Below, piece after piece: positions 29,683 through 37,191 of a stretch of DNA of 37,191 bases. The DNA is taken from NCBI GenBank assembly GCA_035342635.1, contig DAOQXO010000015.1, forward strand, positions 1 through 37,191, written 5' to 3'. The translations under genes and the position numbers were made by a program. The stretch comes from CADEFQ01 sp035342635 (GTDB taxonomy: Bacteria; Pseudomonadota; Gammaproteobacteria; Steroidobacterales; Steroidobacteraceae). The number at the start of each line of letters is the position of its first letter. Within the stretch, counting starts at the first letter, position 1. The notes beneath the pieces are model-generated. The model saw nothing but the letters and a program-made list of their open reading frames with translations, did not search any database and was not told the DNA's origin.

Positions 29683-31316
29683 GCCCGCCATCGTAGCGGA
29701 TCGGAAAACACCAGGCGGAACACGCTGCCGCCACCGGGACGTGGTTCATAGATCAGCGTGGCGCCGTTGGCCTGCGCGAGTTCGCGGGCGAGGAACAGCC
29801 CGAGCCCCGTGCCGCGCGCCTCGCTGGTCACGAAGGGTTCGAAGATACGCTCGGTCAGCGCCTCGGGTATGCCGCCACCACGGTCGGACACTTCCAGGAA
29901 GGGTCGCTGCGAGGGCGAGAGGCGTCCTGCACGCAGTTCGATCGCGTGAGGCACCGCACGATTGTGCTTGATCGCATTGTCGGCCAGGTTCCAGGTGATC
30001 TGCCGCAGTTGGCCGCGATCGCAGCGCACTTCGAGGCCCTCGCCGGATTCGTGCAGCTCGACCAGATCCTCGGGGCAAGGCAGCGTCGAGCAGAACTCGG
30101 TGCGGAACTCGCGCAGCCACGCACCGAGCTCGAACTGTTCGGGCCGCAGCGGTTCGCGCCTCGACATCGATTGCACGTTGGCGATGATGTCGCTGACGCG
30201 CGCGGCATTGGCGCGGATGATTTCCGCGAGGCGGCGGTCTTCGTCGGACAGATGCGGCGATTCGCCGAGGAGCTGCGCCGCGTGGCTCATCGCACCGACG
30301 GGATTCCTGATCTCGTGCGCGATGCTCGCCGAGAGCCGCCCGAGCGAGGCGAGCTTCAGCTGCTGCAGCTTGCTGGCGACTTCCGTCGTGTCCTCGAGGA
30401 ACACGAGCACCGGCGGCGGGTCCTGGTTACCGAGCGGCGCGAAGTGCGGCAGGATCTCGCTCGCACCATCGCTGCCGATGAAGGTCGCGCCGCTGTCCTT
30501 GGGGCGTTCGCCGCTCTGGCGCCAGGTCGAGAGCAGGTACAGCAGGCGCGGTGAGGCCTCGCCGAGCAGGGCGCCGGGGAAGGCGCTGCGATCGCCGAGG
30601 ATGCGCGCCGCCGACTCGTTGATGAGCCGTATGCAGTCCGCCTGGTCGACGACCAGCAGGCTCTCGCGCAGGTGCTGCACGATGTACTGCGACAGTTCGG
30701 CGAGATTCGCGAGGTCGAGCTCGCGCCGCTTGATCAGGGCCTCGCTTTCGCGCAGCCGCGTGGTGAGCGGCCAGCTTGCGAGGGCCACGAGGAAGATCAC
30801 GACGCCGATCACGCCCGCCGAGGGGTAATCGGCCGGCGAGGCCGTGCCGCCGATCTGGCCGATGACCTGCTGCGCGAGCAGCGCGACGACGGCGATGGCT
30901 GCCATCAGCAGGGTCTGGCGACCCTCTGCGAGCAGGGCGACCGAGCCCACCGGTACGACGAGCAGGATGCCGAGCCCGCTCGCCACGCCGCCGCTTGAAT
31001 GGAGCAGCAATCCAATCGCGACCGCATCGACGATGGCGTGCGCAAGGATCAGCCCGCGCCGCGGGATCTGCGGCAGGCGCTGCGCGAGCACCAGCGCCAC
31101 GGCGGCCGCGAAGTAGGCGGCGCAGGTCAGGTGGAAGAGCGTGGGAAAGGTGCCGCCAACGGTCGGCGCCGGCGCGGTGAAGCGATGGATGGCGAGCAGG
31201 ACCGGCGGAATCAGCAGCCGATAGAGGTTCAGCAGGCCAACGACCCGCCAGCCGAGGTCGCCCAGGGTCGAATTATCTTCGCTGCGATCCGCCCTCATCG
31301 CCGCGGACTTTAGCAT
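29679..31316 (-). CDS. pilS: PilS, membrane sensor histidine kinase
   Basis: The 545-residue kinase has a block of about six hydrophobic helices (about residues 25-190), a coiled linker and a PAS-like domain (LLVVDQADCIRLINESAA). Next come the dimerisation helix with the phospho-His motif SIAHEIRNPVGAMSHAAQLL and an ATPase domain with N (NLADNAIKHN), G1 (DRGGGIP), F (IFEPFVTSE) and G2 (GTGLGLFLARE) boxes. In Pseudomonas PilS senses pilin in the membrane and signals to PilR. The start is ambiguous between ATG 31316 and ATG 31298 (MRADRSED); neither has a strong ribosome-binding site. It diverges from sucC across about 70 nt. Confidence 0.96.
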   Translation of the reverse strand: MLKSAAMRADRSEDNSTLGDLGWRVVGLLNLYRLLIPPVLLAIHRFTAPAPTVGGTFPTLFHLTCAAYFAAAVALVLAQRLPQIPRRGLILAHAIVDAVAIGLLLHSSGGVASGLGILLVVPVGSVALLAEGRQTLLMAAIAVVALLAQQVIGQIGGTASPADYPSAGVIGVVIFLVALASWPLTTRLRESEALIKRRELDLANLAELSQYIVQHLRESLLVVDQADCIRLINESAARILGDRSAFPGALLGEASPRLLYLLSTWRQSGERPKDSGATFIGSDGASEILPHFAPLGNQDPPPVLVFLEDTTEVASKLQQLKLASLGRLSASIAHEIRNPVGAMSHAAQLLGESPHLSDEDRRLAEIIRANAARVSDIIANVQSMSRREPLRPEQFELGAWLREFRTEFCSTLPCPEDLVELHESGEGLEVRCDRGQLRQITWNLADNAIKHNRAVPHAIELRAGRLSPSQRPFLEVSDRGGGIPEALTERIFEPFVTSEARGTGLGLFLARELAQANGATLIYEPRPGGGSVFRLVFSDPLRWRA

Positions 31317-31359
31317 TCTCGCGCCGCCGCTTCTCTAGCGTGCCGCTTTCCGCGAGAAT
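31315..31359. repeat. 9-bp inverted repeat between divergent pilS and sucC
   Basis: ATTCTCGCG (31315-31323) and CGCGAGAAT (31351-31359) are exact complements separated by 27 nt. The left arm overlaps the distal pilS start codon and the right arm ends 28 nt before sucC. It could be an operator shared by the divergent genes or chance. Confidence 0.5.
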
Positions 31360-31387
31360 AGGCGTTCTTTTTCTACCCGGCGGGCAC

Positions 31388-32575
31388 ATGAATCTTCACG
31401 AATACCAGGCGAAAGAAGTCTTTCGGAGCTACGGTGTGCCCGTGCCCGAAGGGCGCGTGGCGCACAGCGCCGACGAGGCGGTGGCGGCGGCCAGGGCGAT
31501 CGGCGGCGCCGTGTGGGTCGTCAAGGCGCAGGTGCACGCGGGCGGCAGGGGCAAGGCCGGCGGCGTCAAGTTGGCGCGCGATCTCGAGGCGGTGCGGGCG
31601 GCCGCGCAAGGCATGCTCGGCCAACGGCTCGTCACCAAGCAGACGGGCGAAGAGGGCCTGCCGATCAACGCCGTTTATGTCGAGTCGGGTTCGGAGATCG
31701 CACGCGAGATCTACCTGTCGCTCACCCTGAATCGTGAGAAGGGCCGCATCGCGCTGATCGGCTCGTCCGCCGGCGGCATGGACATCGAAGAAGTCGCCGA
31801 GCACACGCCCGAGAAGATCGTCACGCTGAACGTGAATCCGGCCGCGGGCCTGCAACCCTACCAGTGCCGCGAGATGGCCTTCGCGCTCGGCTTCAGCGAC
31901 CGGCAGATCGGCGAGTTCCAGCAGATCGCCACCGCGCTCTACCGGCTCTATCTCGAGCGCGACGCCAGCCTGCTCGAAGTGAACCCGCTGATCGTCACCA
32001 GGGCCGGCAATCTGGTGGCGCTCGATGCCAAGATCAACATCGACCCCAATGCGCTCTTCCGGCAGAAGGACCTCGCGGCGCTGCGCGACATCACGCAGGA
32101 AGACGCCATGGAGGTCAAGGCGAGCGAGCACGATCTCAACTATGTCTCGCTCGACGGCGACATCGCCTGCATGGTGAATGGCGCCGGACTCGCGATGGCG
32201 ACCATGGACCTGATCAAACTGCACGGCGGGCGCCCGGCGAATTTCCTCGATGTGGGCGGCGGCGCGACCGCCGAGCGCGTCACCGAGGCGTTCCAGCTGA
32301 TCCTGTCGAATCCCAACGTGCGCGCGATCCTGGTCAACATCTTCGGCGGCATCGTGCGCTGCGACCTGATCGCCGAGGGCATCATCATCGCCGCGAAGAA
32401 GCTCGGCGTCGCCGTGCCGGTGGTCGTACGGCTGCAGGGCACCAACGCCGACAAGGCGCGCGAGATGCTCGCGGGCAGCGGCCTCGCACTCAACCCGGCC
32501 ACCGATCTCACCGATGCCGCGAAGAAGGTGGTGGCGCTGGCTGCCCAGGGCTCGAACAAGAAGGTCAAGGCATGA
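31388..32575 (+). CDS. sucC: Succinyl-CoA ligase, beta subunit
   Basis: SucC, with SucD, converts succinyl-CoA to succinate with ATP or GTP formation in the TCA cycle. The 395-residue product begins with the family N-terminus MNLHEYQAKEVFRSYGVPVP. It has the ATP-grasp domain (VWVVKAQVHAGGRGKAGGVK, about residues 41-60; LLEVNPLIVT, about 195-204) and the C-terminal ligase domain with NFLDVGGGA and NIFGGIVRCD. The frame is open from 31340, but the ATG at 31388 matches the family exactly. Its stop overlaps the sucD start in ATGA. Unusually for enterics, but as in Xanthomonas-type genomes, sucCD lies beside pilSR and not beside sucAB. Confidence 0.98.
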   Translation: MNLHEYQAKEVFRSYGVPVPEGRVAHSADEAVAAARAIGGAVWVVKAQVHAGGRGKAGGVKLARDLEAVRAAAQGMLGQRLVTKQTGEEGLPINAVYVESGSEIAREIYLSLTLNREKGRIALIGSSAGGMDIEEVAEHTPEKIVTLNVNPAAGLQPYQCREMAFALGFSDRQIGEFQQIATALYRLYLERDASLLEVNPLIVTRAGNLVALDAKINIDPNALFRQKDLAALRDITQEDAMEVKASEHDLNYVSLDGDIACMVNGAGLAMATMDLIKLHGGRPANFLDVGGGATAERVTEAFQLILSNPNVRAILVNIFGGIVRCDLIAEGIIIAAKKLGVAVPVVVRLQGTNADKAREMLAGSGLALNPATDLTDAAKKVVALAAQGSNKKVKA

Positions 32576-33672
32576 GTATCCTCGTCAACAAGCATACCCG
32601 CGTCATCTGCCAGGGCTTCACCGGCAAGCAGGGCACTTTTCATTCCAAGCAGTGCCTCGACTACGGCACGCGCCTCGTGGGCGGCGTGACGCCCGGCCGT
32701 GGCGGCGAGAAGCACATCGGATTGCCCGTGTTCGACACCGTGCATGCGGCGGTCAGGCAGACCGGCGCCACGGCGAGCATGATCTACGTGCCGCCCCCGT
32801 ACGCGGCGGACGCGATCCTCGAGGCGGCGGACGCGGGCATCGAGCTCGTCGTGTGCATCACCGAGGGCATTCCGGTCAATGACATGGTCAAGGTGAAGGC
32901 CGCGCTCGCGGGCACCGGTACCCGGCTCGTCGGCCCCAACTGCCCGGGCGTCATCACGCCCGACGAATGCAAGATCGGCATCATGCCGGGCTTCGTGCAC
33001 AAGAAGGGCGCGATCGGCATCGTGTCGCGCTCCGGCACACTCACCTACGAGACCGTGTTCCAGACTACCAACAACGGGCTCGGCCAGAGCACCTGCGTCG
33101 GCATCGGTGGCGATCCGGTGCGGGGCATGAATTTCGTCGATGTGCTCGAGCTGTTCGAACGCGACCCGGGCACCGAAGGCATCATCATGGTGGGCGAGAT
33201 CGGCGGCAGTGACGAGGAGGCCGGCGCGGAGTTCATCCGCCGGTTCGTCTCGAAGCCGGTGGTCGCCTACATCGCGGGCGTCACCGCGCCTCCCGGCAAG
33301 CGCATGGGTCATGCGGGCGCCATCGTCGCGGGCGGCAAGGGCACGGCCGCGGAGAAGTACCGGGCACTCGAGCGCGCGGGCGTGCGTACCGTGAAGTCCC
33401 CCGCCGATCTCGGCAGTGCGATGCACGAACTGCTGTTCAAGCGTCGCAGGCAGCGGGCCAAGGCGCAGGAGATCAAGCCGCGCCCGCCCCTGAAGACGAA
33501 GCGCACGGTGGCCAAGGCGAAGCCGCGTACGGTGGCCGGGAAACGCGCGCTCGCGCAGAAGCGCCCGGCGGCGAAGAAGCGCGTGGTGGCGAGGAAGCGC
33601 CCGGTGGCGAAGAAGCGCGTGGTGGCGAAGAAGCGCGTAGCGGCGAAGCGGCGGGCCCGCAAGCCGAAATGA
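32572..33672 (+). CDS. sucD: Succinyl-CoA ligase, alpha subunit, with a 77-residue basic C-terminal tail
   Basis: Residues 1-289 form a complete SucD. They include the CoA-binding N-terminus (VICQGFTGKQGTFHSKQ), GPNCPGVITP, GIVSRSGTLTYE and the active-site His247 in MGHAGAIVAGG. That is the usual full length. Residues 290-366 are an extra tail made almost only of Lys, Arg, Ala, Val and Pro, with repeated VAKKRV-type hexapeptides, like histone H1 or AlgP C-termini. Such tails bind nucleic acid in those proteins; whether this one does is unknown. The ATG overlaps the sucC stop and the sucD stop overlaps the nadE start, so the three genes are probably coupled. The tail has no frameshift signature: the frame ends exactly in the nadE ATGA. 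Confidence 0.97.
   Translation: MSILVNKHTRVICQGFTGKQGTFHSKQCLDYGTRLVGGVTPGRGGEKHIGLPVFDTVHAAVRQTGATASMIYVPPPYAADAILEAADAGIELVVCITEGIPVNDMVKVKAALAGTGTRLVGPNCPGVITPDECKIGIMPGFVHKKGAIGIVSRSGTLTYETVFQTTNNGLGQSTCVGIGGDPVRGMNFVDVLELFERDPGTEGIIMVGEIGGSDEEAGAEFIRRFVSKPVVAYIAGVTAPPGKRMGHAGAIVAGGKGTAAEKYRALERAGVRTVKSPADLGSAMHELLFKRRRQRAKAQEIKPRPPLKTKRTVAKAKPRTVAGKRALAQKRPAAKKRVVARKRPVAKKRVVAKKRVAAKRRARKPK
33550..33657 (+). repeat. Six 18-bp tandem repeats encoding the basic SucD tail
   Basis: Six consecutive 18-nt units (33550, 33568, 33586, 33604, 33622, 33640) encode xA(K/R/Q)(K/R)Rx hexapeptides. The fourth and fifth units differ at one base only; the first and last are most diverged. This looks like growth by slippage within the sucD 3' end. 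Confidence 0.9.
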
Positions 33673-35300
33673 CCCGCACCGCATCGCTGCGGATCGCGCT
33701 CGCGCAAATCGATTTCCTGGTTGGCGACGTGCGCGGCAATGTCGCGCGCGTGATCGAAACCTCGCGCGAAGCGGCCGTGCAGGGTGCGGATCTCGTGGTA
33801 TTCCCGGAGCTGTCGCTGTCGGGCTATCCCCCCGAGGACCTGCTGCTGCATCGCGGCCTGCGGCGGCAGGTCGAGGAAGGCCTCGCCGAGGTGTGCAAGG
33901 GCGTGGGCGATGTCGCCGTGCTGGTCGGCCTGCCCGAGTACAGCGGTGCGCAGATCTACAATTCGATGGCACTGGTCATGCGCGGCACCGTGCAGGCCAT
34001 GCATCGCAAGAGCGAGCTGCCGAACTACCAGGTCTTCGACGAGAAGCGCTATTTCAAGGCCGGCGCGCAGCCCACCGTGGTCGAGGTCGGCGGCGTGAAG
34101 GTCGGTATCCTCATCTGCGAGGATATCTGGGAGCGCGAGGCGGCGCAGCTCGCGCAGTCGGCCGGTGCCGAACTGCTGGTCGTCAGCAATGCCTCGCCCT
34201 ACCAGTTGCACAAGCAGCGCGATCGCGAGCGTGTGGCGGCGTCGGTGGCGTGCGATGTCGGCCTGCCGCTGGCATATGTGAACCTCGTCGGCGGGCAGGA
34301 CGAACTCGTGTTCGACGGCCAGTCGTTCGCGATGAATCAGGCCGGCGAGGTCGTGATGCGTGCGCCGGCCTATGTCGAGGGTCTGTATTTCGCCGAGTTC
34401 ACGCGCACCGGCGCCGGCGACATCGTGCCACTGGCGGGTGCGATCGCGCCCGAGCTGTCCGAAGTCGAGAGCGTCTACGGGGCGCTGGTGCTGGGGGTGC
34501 GCGACTACGTGACCAAGCATCGCTTCCCGGGTGTCGTGATCGGTCTGTCGGGCGGCGTCGATTCGGCACTAACGCTCGCCATAGCCGTCGATGCGCTCGG
34601 CGCGGACCAGGTGCACGCGGTGATGATGCCCTCGCGCTACACCTCATCGATGAGCCTTGAGGACGCGCAGGCACAGGCGAGCCTGCTCGGCGTGAAGTAC
34701 AGCGTGTTGCCGATCGAGGCGATGTTCGAAGCGACACTCGCCACGCTCAAGGACGAGTTCGCCGGCCGCCCGCCGGATGCCACCGAGGAGAACATCCAGT
34801 CCCGCTGCCGCATGCTGCTGCTGATGGGCATCTCGAACAAGACCGGCCGCATGCTGCTCACGACCGGCAACAAGAGCGAGATGGCGGTGGGCTACGCCAC
34901 GCTGTACGGGGATATGGCGGGCGGTTTCGCGCCGATCAAGGACTGCAGCAAGCGACTGGTCTACCGCCTGGCCGAATATCGCAACGGCCTGTCGGCGGCG
35001 ATTCCGCAGCGGGTGATCGACCGGCCGCCCTCGGCTGAACTGCGGTACGATCAGAAGGATAGCGATGCGCTGCCGCCGTACGAGATCCTCGACGCGATCC
35101 TCGCGGCGTTCATCGAAGAGGACCTCTCGGTCGACGAGATCTGCGCGCGCGGCTTCGATCGGGCAACGGTGGGGCGGGTGCTCGATATGGTCAAACGCAA
35201 TGAATACAAGCGCCGCCAGACGCCGCCCGGCGTACGGGTGAGCCGTCGCGCGTTCGGCCGCGACTGGCGTTATCCGATCACGAACGGATATCGGCGCTGA
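33669..35300 (+). CDS. nadE: Glutamine-dependent NAD+ synthetase
   Basis: The 543-residue enzyme joins an N-terminal nitrilase-type glutaminase to a C-terminal NAD synthetase. The glutaminase triad is visible as Glu47 (FPELS), Lys114 (HRKSELPNY) and Cys150 (ICEDIWE). The synthetase has the PP-loop SGGVDSA (about residues 294-300), MPSRYTSSMS, TTGNKSEMAVGYATLYGD and the KDSDALPPYEILD segment. It converts nicotinic acid adenine dinucleotide to NAD+ with ammonia from glutamine. The ATG at 33669 overlaps the sucD stop (ATGA), suggesting coupling with sucCD. The length is typical of the bacterial two-domain type. Confidence 0.97.
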   Translation: MTRTASLRIALAQIDFLVGDVRGNVARVIETSREAAVQGADLVVFPELSLSGYPPEDLLLHRGLRRQVEEGLAEVCKGVGDVAVLVGLPEYSGAQIYNSMALVMRGTVQAMHRKSELPNYQVFDEKRYFKAGAQPTVVEVGGVKVGILICEDIWEREAAQLAQSAGAELLVVSNASPYQLHKQRDRERVAASVACDVGLPLAYVNLVGGQDELVFDGQSFAMNQAGEVVMRAPAYVEGLYFAEFTRTGAGDIVPLAGAIAPELSEVESVYGALVLGVRDYVTKHRFPGVVIGLSGGVDSALTLAIAVDALGADQVHAVMMPSRYTSSMSLEDAQAQASLLGVKYSVLPIEAMFEATLATLKDEFAGRPPDATEENIQSRCRMLLLMGISNKTGRMLLTTGNKSEMAVGYATLYGDMAGGFAPIKDCSKRLVYRLAEYRNGLSAAIPQRVIDRPPSAELRYDQKDSDALPPYEILDAILAAFIEEDLSVDEICARGFDRATVGRVLDMVKRNEYKRRQTPPGVRVSRRAFGRDWRYPITNGYRR

Positions 35301-35322
35301 GCAGGCAGGCGGCGCGGCCGCG

Positions 35323-36126
35323 CTACCAGAATCGCCACCAGGACTTCTTCTCTTCGACGCGGCTCTGCTCTGCGGGGAAGTTCACCGCGTAGACGGCGCG
35401 CGCCTGTTCGGCCAGCTCTTTCATTTCAAGGCGGTCGTAGGCCTCGACCATGATTTCGAGCGCTTCGCGCACGGCCGGTGCGCCGTCGTACTGCTCGATC
35501 GTCTGTTTGGCGCGCTGCGCGGCGGCCACCCAGGCGCCGCGCTTCATGTAGTAGCGCGCGACATAGAGTTCGTAGTCGGCGAGGCGGTTGCGCAGGTACA
35601 CCATGCGCCGGCGCGCGTCGTGGGCGTATTCGCTCTTCGGGAACTGTTCGACGACCGTCTTGAACGAGGCGAAGGCGCGCCCCGCCGTCTGCGGCGGCCG
35701 CTCCGACAGGTCGACATTGAACATCCGTTCGAGCCTGTTCGGCGTGCGCTCGAAGTCGACCAGTCCCTTGATGTACCACGCGTAGTCGATCCGCGGATGG
35801 GTCGGGTTCTCGCGAATGAAGGTCTCGGCGGCGTCGATCGCGCTCTCGGCCTCGCGGCCCCGGTAATAGGCGTAGATCAGGTCGAGCCGTGCCTGGCGCG
35901 ATTCGGGCGCGAACGGATAGCGCGCGGTCAGCGCCTCGTACATGAGGATCGCGGTGTTGAAGTCCTGGTTCTTCATGCTCCGGTGTGCACGCTGGTAGAG
36001 CACTTCCGGATTGGTGCGCGCGTAGTCGTCCTGCTTGTTGGTGCGGCAGCCGGAGACGGCGAGGATCGAGGCCAGTACGGCCAACAGGACAAGGCGGCCG
36101 CGGGGCGGCGCGTAAAGTGCGGACAT
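35323..36126 (-). CDS. bamD: BamD, outer-membrane assembly lipoprotein
   Basis: BamD is the essential lipoprotein of the BAM complex that folds beta-barrel proteins into the outer membrane. The 267-residue product has a lipoprotein signal peptide with lipobox LAVSGC (Cys27), then TPR repeats. Family motifs include LYQRAHRSMKNQDFNTAI, ARYPFAPESRQARLDLIYAYY and DYAWYIKGL. RMFNVDLSERPPQTAGRAF matches the BamD signature, followed by QFPKSEYAHDARRRMVYLRN. It ends EKKSWWRFW. The frame is open to 36426, but the ATG at 36126 places the signal peptide correctly. It diverges from rluD across a 55-nt spacer, a common gammaproteobacterial arrangement. Confidence 0.97.
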   Translation of the reverse strand: MSALYAPPRGRLVLLAVLASILAVSGCRTNKQDDYARTNPEVLYQRAHRSMKNQDFNTAILMYEALTARYPFAPESRQARLDLIYAYYRGREAESAIDAAETFIRENPTHPRIDYAWYIKGLVDFERTPNRLERMFNVDLSERPPQTAGRAFASFKTVVEQFPKSEYAHDARRRMVYLRNRLADYELYVARYYMKRGAWVAAAQRAKQTIEQYDGAPAVREALEIMVEAYDRLEMKELAEQARAVYAVNFPAEQSRVEEKKSWWRFW

Positions 36127-36181
36127 CGACGGGGGGCCTCTCGTTGGAATATGGCCTCGGAACCGACAGTATAGACAAATA

Positions 36182-37134
<953 letters not shown>

Positions 37135-37141
<7 letters not shown>

Positions 37142-37177
37142 TCCTCAGGGCCTCACGACGCCTAGTCCTTCGGGCCT
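37135..37177 (+). repeat. 19-bp imperfect direct repeat at the rluD stop codon
   Basis: CGCCTAGTCCTCAGGGCCT at 37135-37153 recurs as CGCCTAGTCCTTCGGGCCT at 37159-37177 (17 of 19 identical, offset 24 nt). The first copy contains the rluD TAG stop, and the second repeats the TAG in another position relative to the frame. Confidence 0.85.
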
Positions 37178-37191
37178 GTCGCGGCGGGTGG

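Noticed and set aside
36127..36181. A sigma-70 promoter pair for rluD or bamD in the divergent spacer
   Set aside because: TTGGAA and TATAGA are present, but the 20-nt spacing is too long, and no better pair is seen on either strand.

Overview
The window is a gene-dense, visibly GC-rich chromosomal segment from a gammaproteobacterium. Gene content and order (dcw cell-wall cluster, lpxC, dciA, an M23 peptidase, secA, mutT, then yacG-zapD-coaE-pilDCB, pilA, pilRS, sucCD, nadE, bamD, rluD) resemble the Xanthomonadales, Nevskiales and Steroidobacterales part of the class. That placement is an inference from synteny and protein character, not from a database search. I see no rRNA, tRNA, insertion sequence, prophage or CRISPR array.

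Positions 1-9974 hold the distal dcw cluster on the + strand: the 3' end of murD, then ftsW, murG, murC, murB, ddlB, ftsQ, ftsA, ftsZ, and lpxC just downstream. The genes from ftsW to ftsQ are joined by overlapping stop/start codons and make lipid II, move peptidoglycan synthesis to the septum and build the divisome. lpxC adds the committed step of lipid A synthesis. Positions 9971-14251 carry dciA (minus), an M23/LytM peptidase and secA. Positions 14248-21012 hold a MutT-type Nudix domain running in frame into an aldehyde dehydrogenase, a small conserved protein of unknown function, and two divergent S9 serine peptidases.

Positions 21015-31316 are all on the minus strand: yacG, zapD, coaE and the type IV pilus genes pilD, pilC, pilB and pilA, then a membrane protein of unknown function and the two-component regulators pilR and pilS. 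A sigma-54 promoter with upstream dyads precedes pilA, and an intrinsic terminator follows it. This fits PilSR/RpoN control of the major pilin. Positions 31388-35300 (+) are sucC-sucD-nadE, joined by ATGA overlaps. bamD (minus) and rluD (+) diverge from a short spacer and close the window.

Most of the window is ordinary core genome. The points worth a second look are: a near-perfect 46-bp inverted repeat that joins murD to ftsW without a stop codon; the stop-less MutT/aldehyde dehydrogenase frame; a 77-residue histone-H1-like basic tail on SucD, encoded partly by 18-bp tandem repeats; a hairpin plus U-tract in the secA leader; and the uncharacterised membrane protein between pilR and pilA. 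I found no clearly new multi-gene system.
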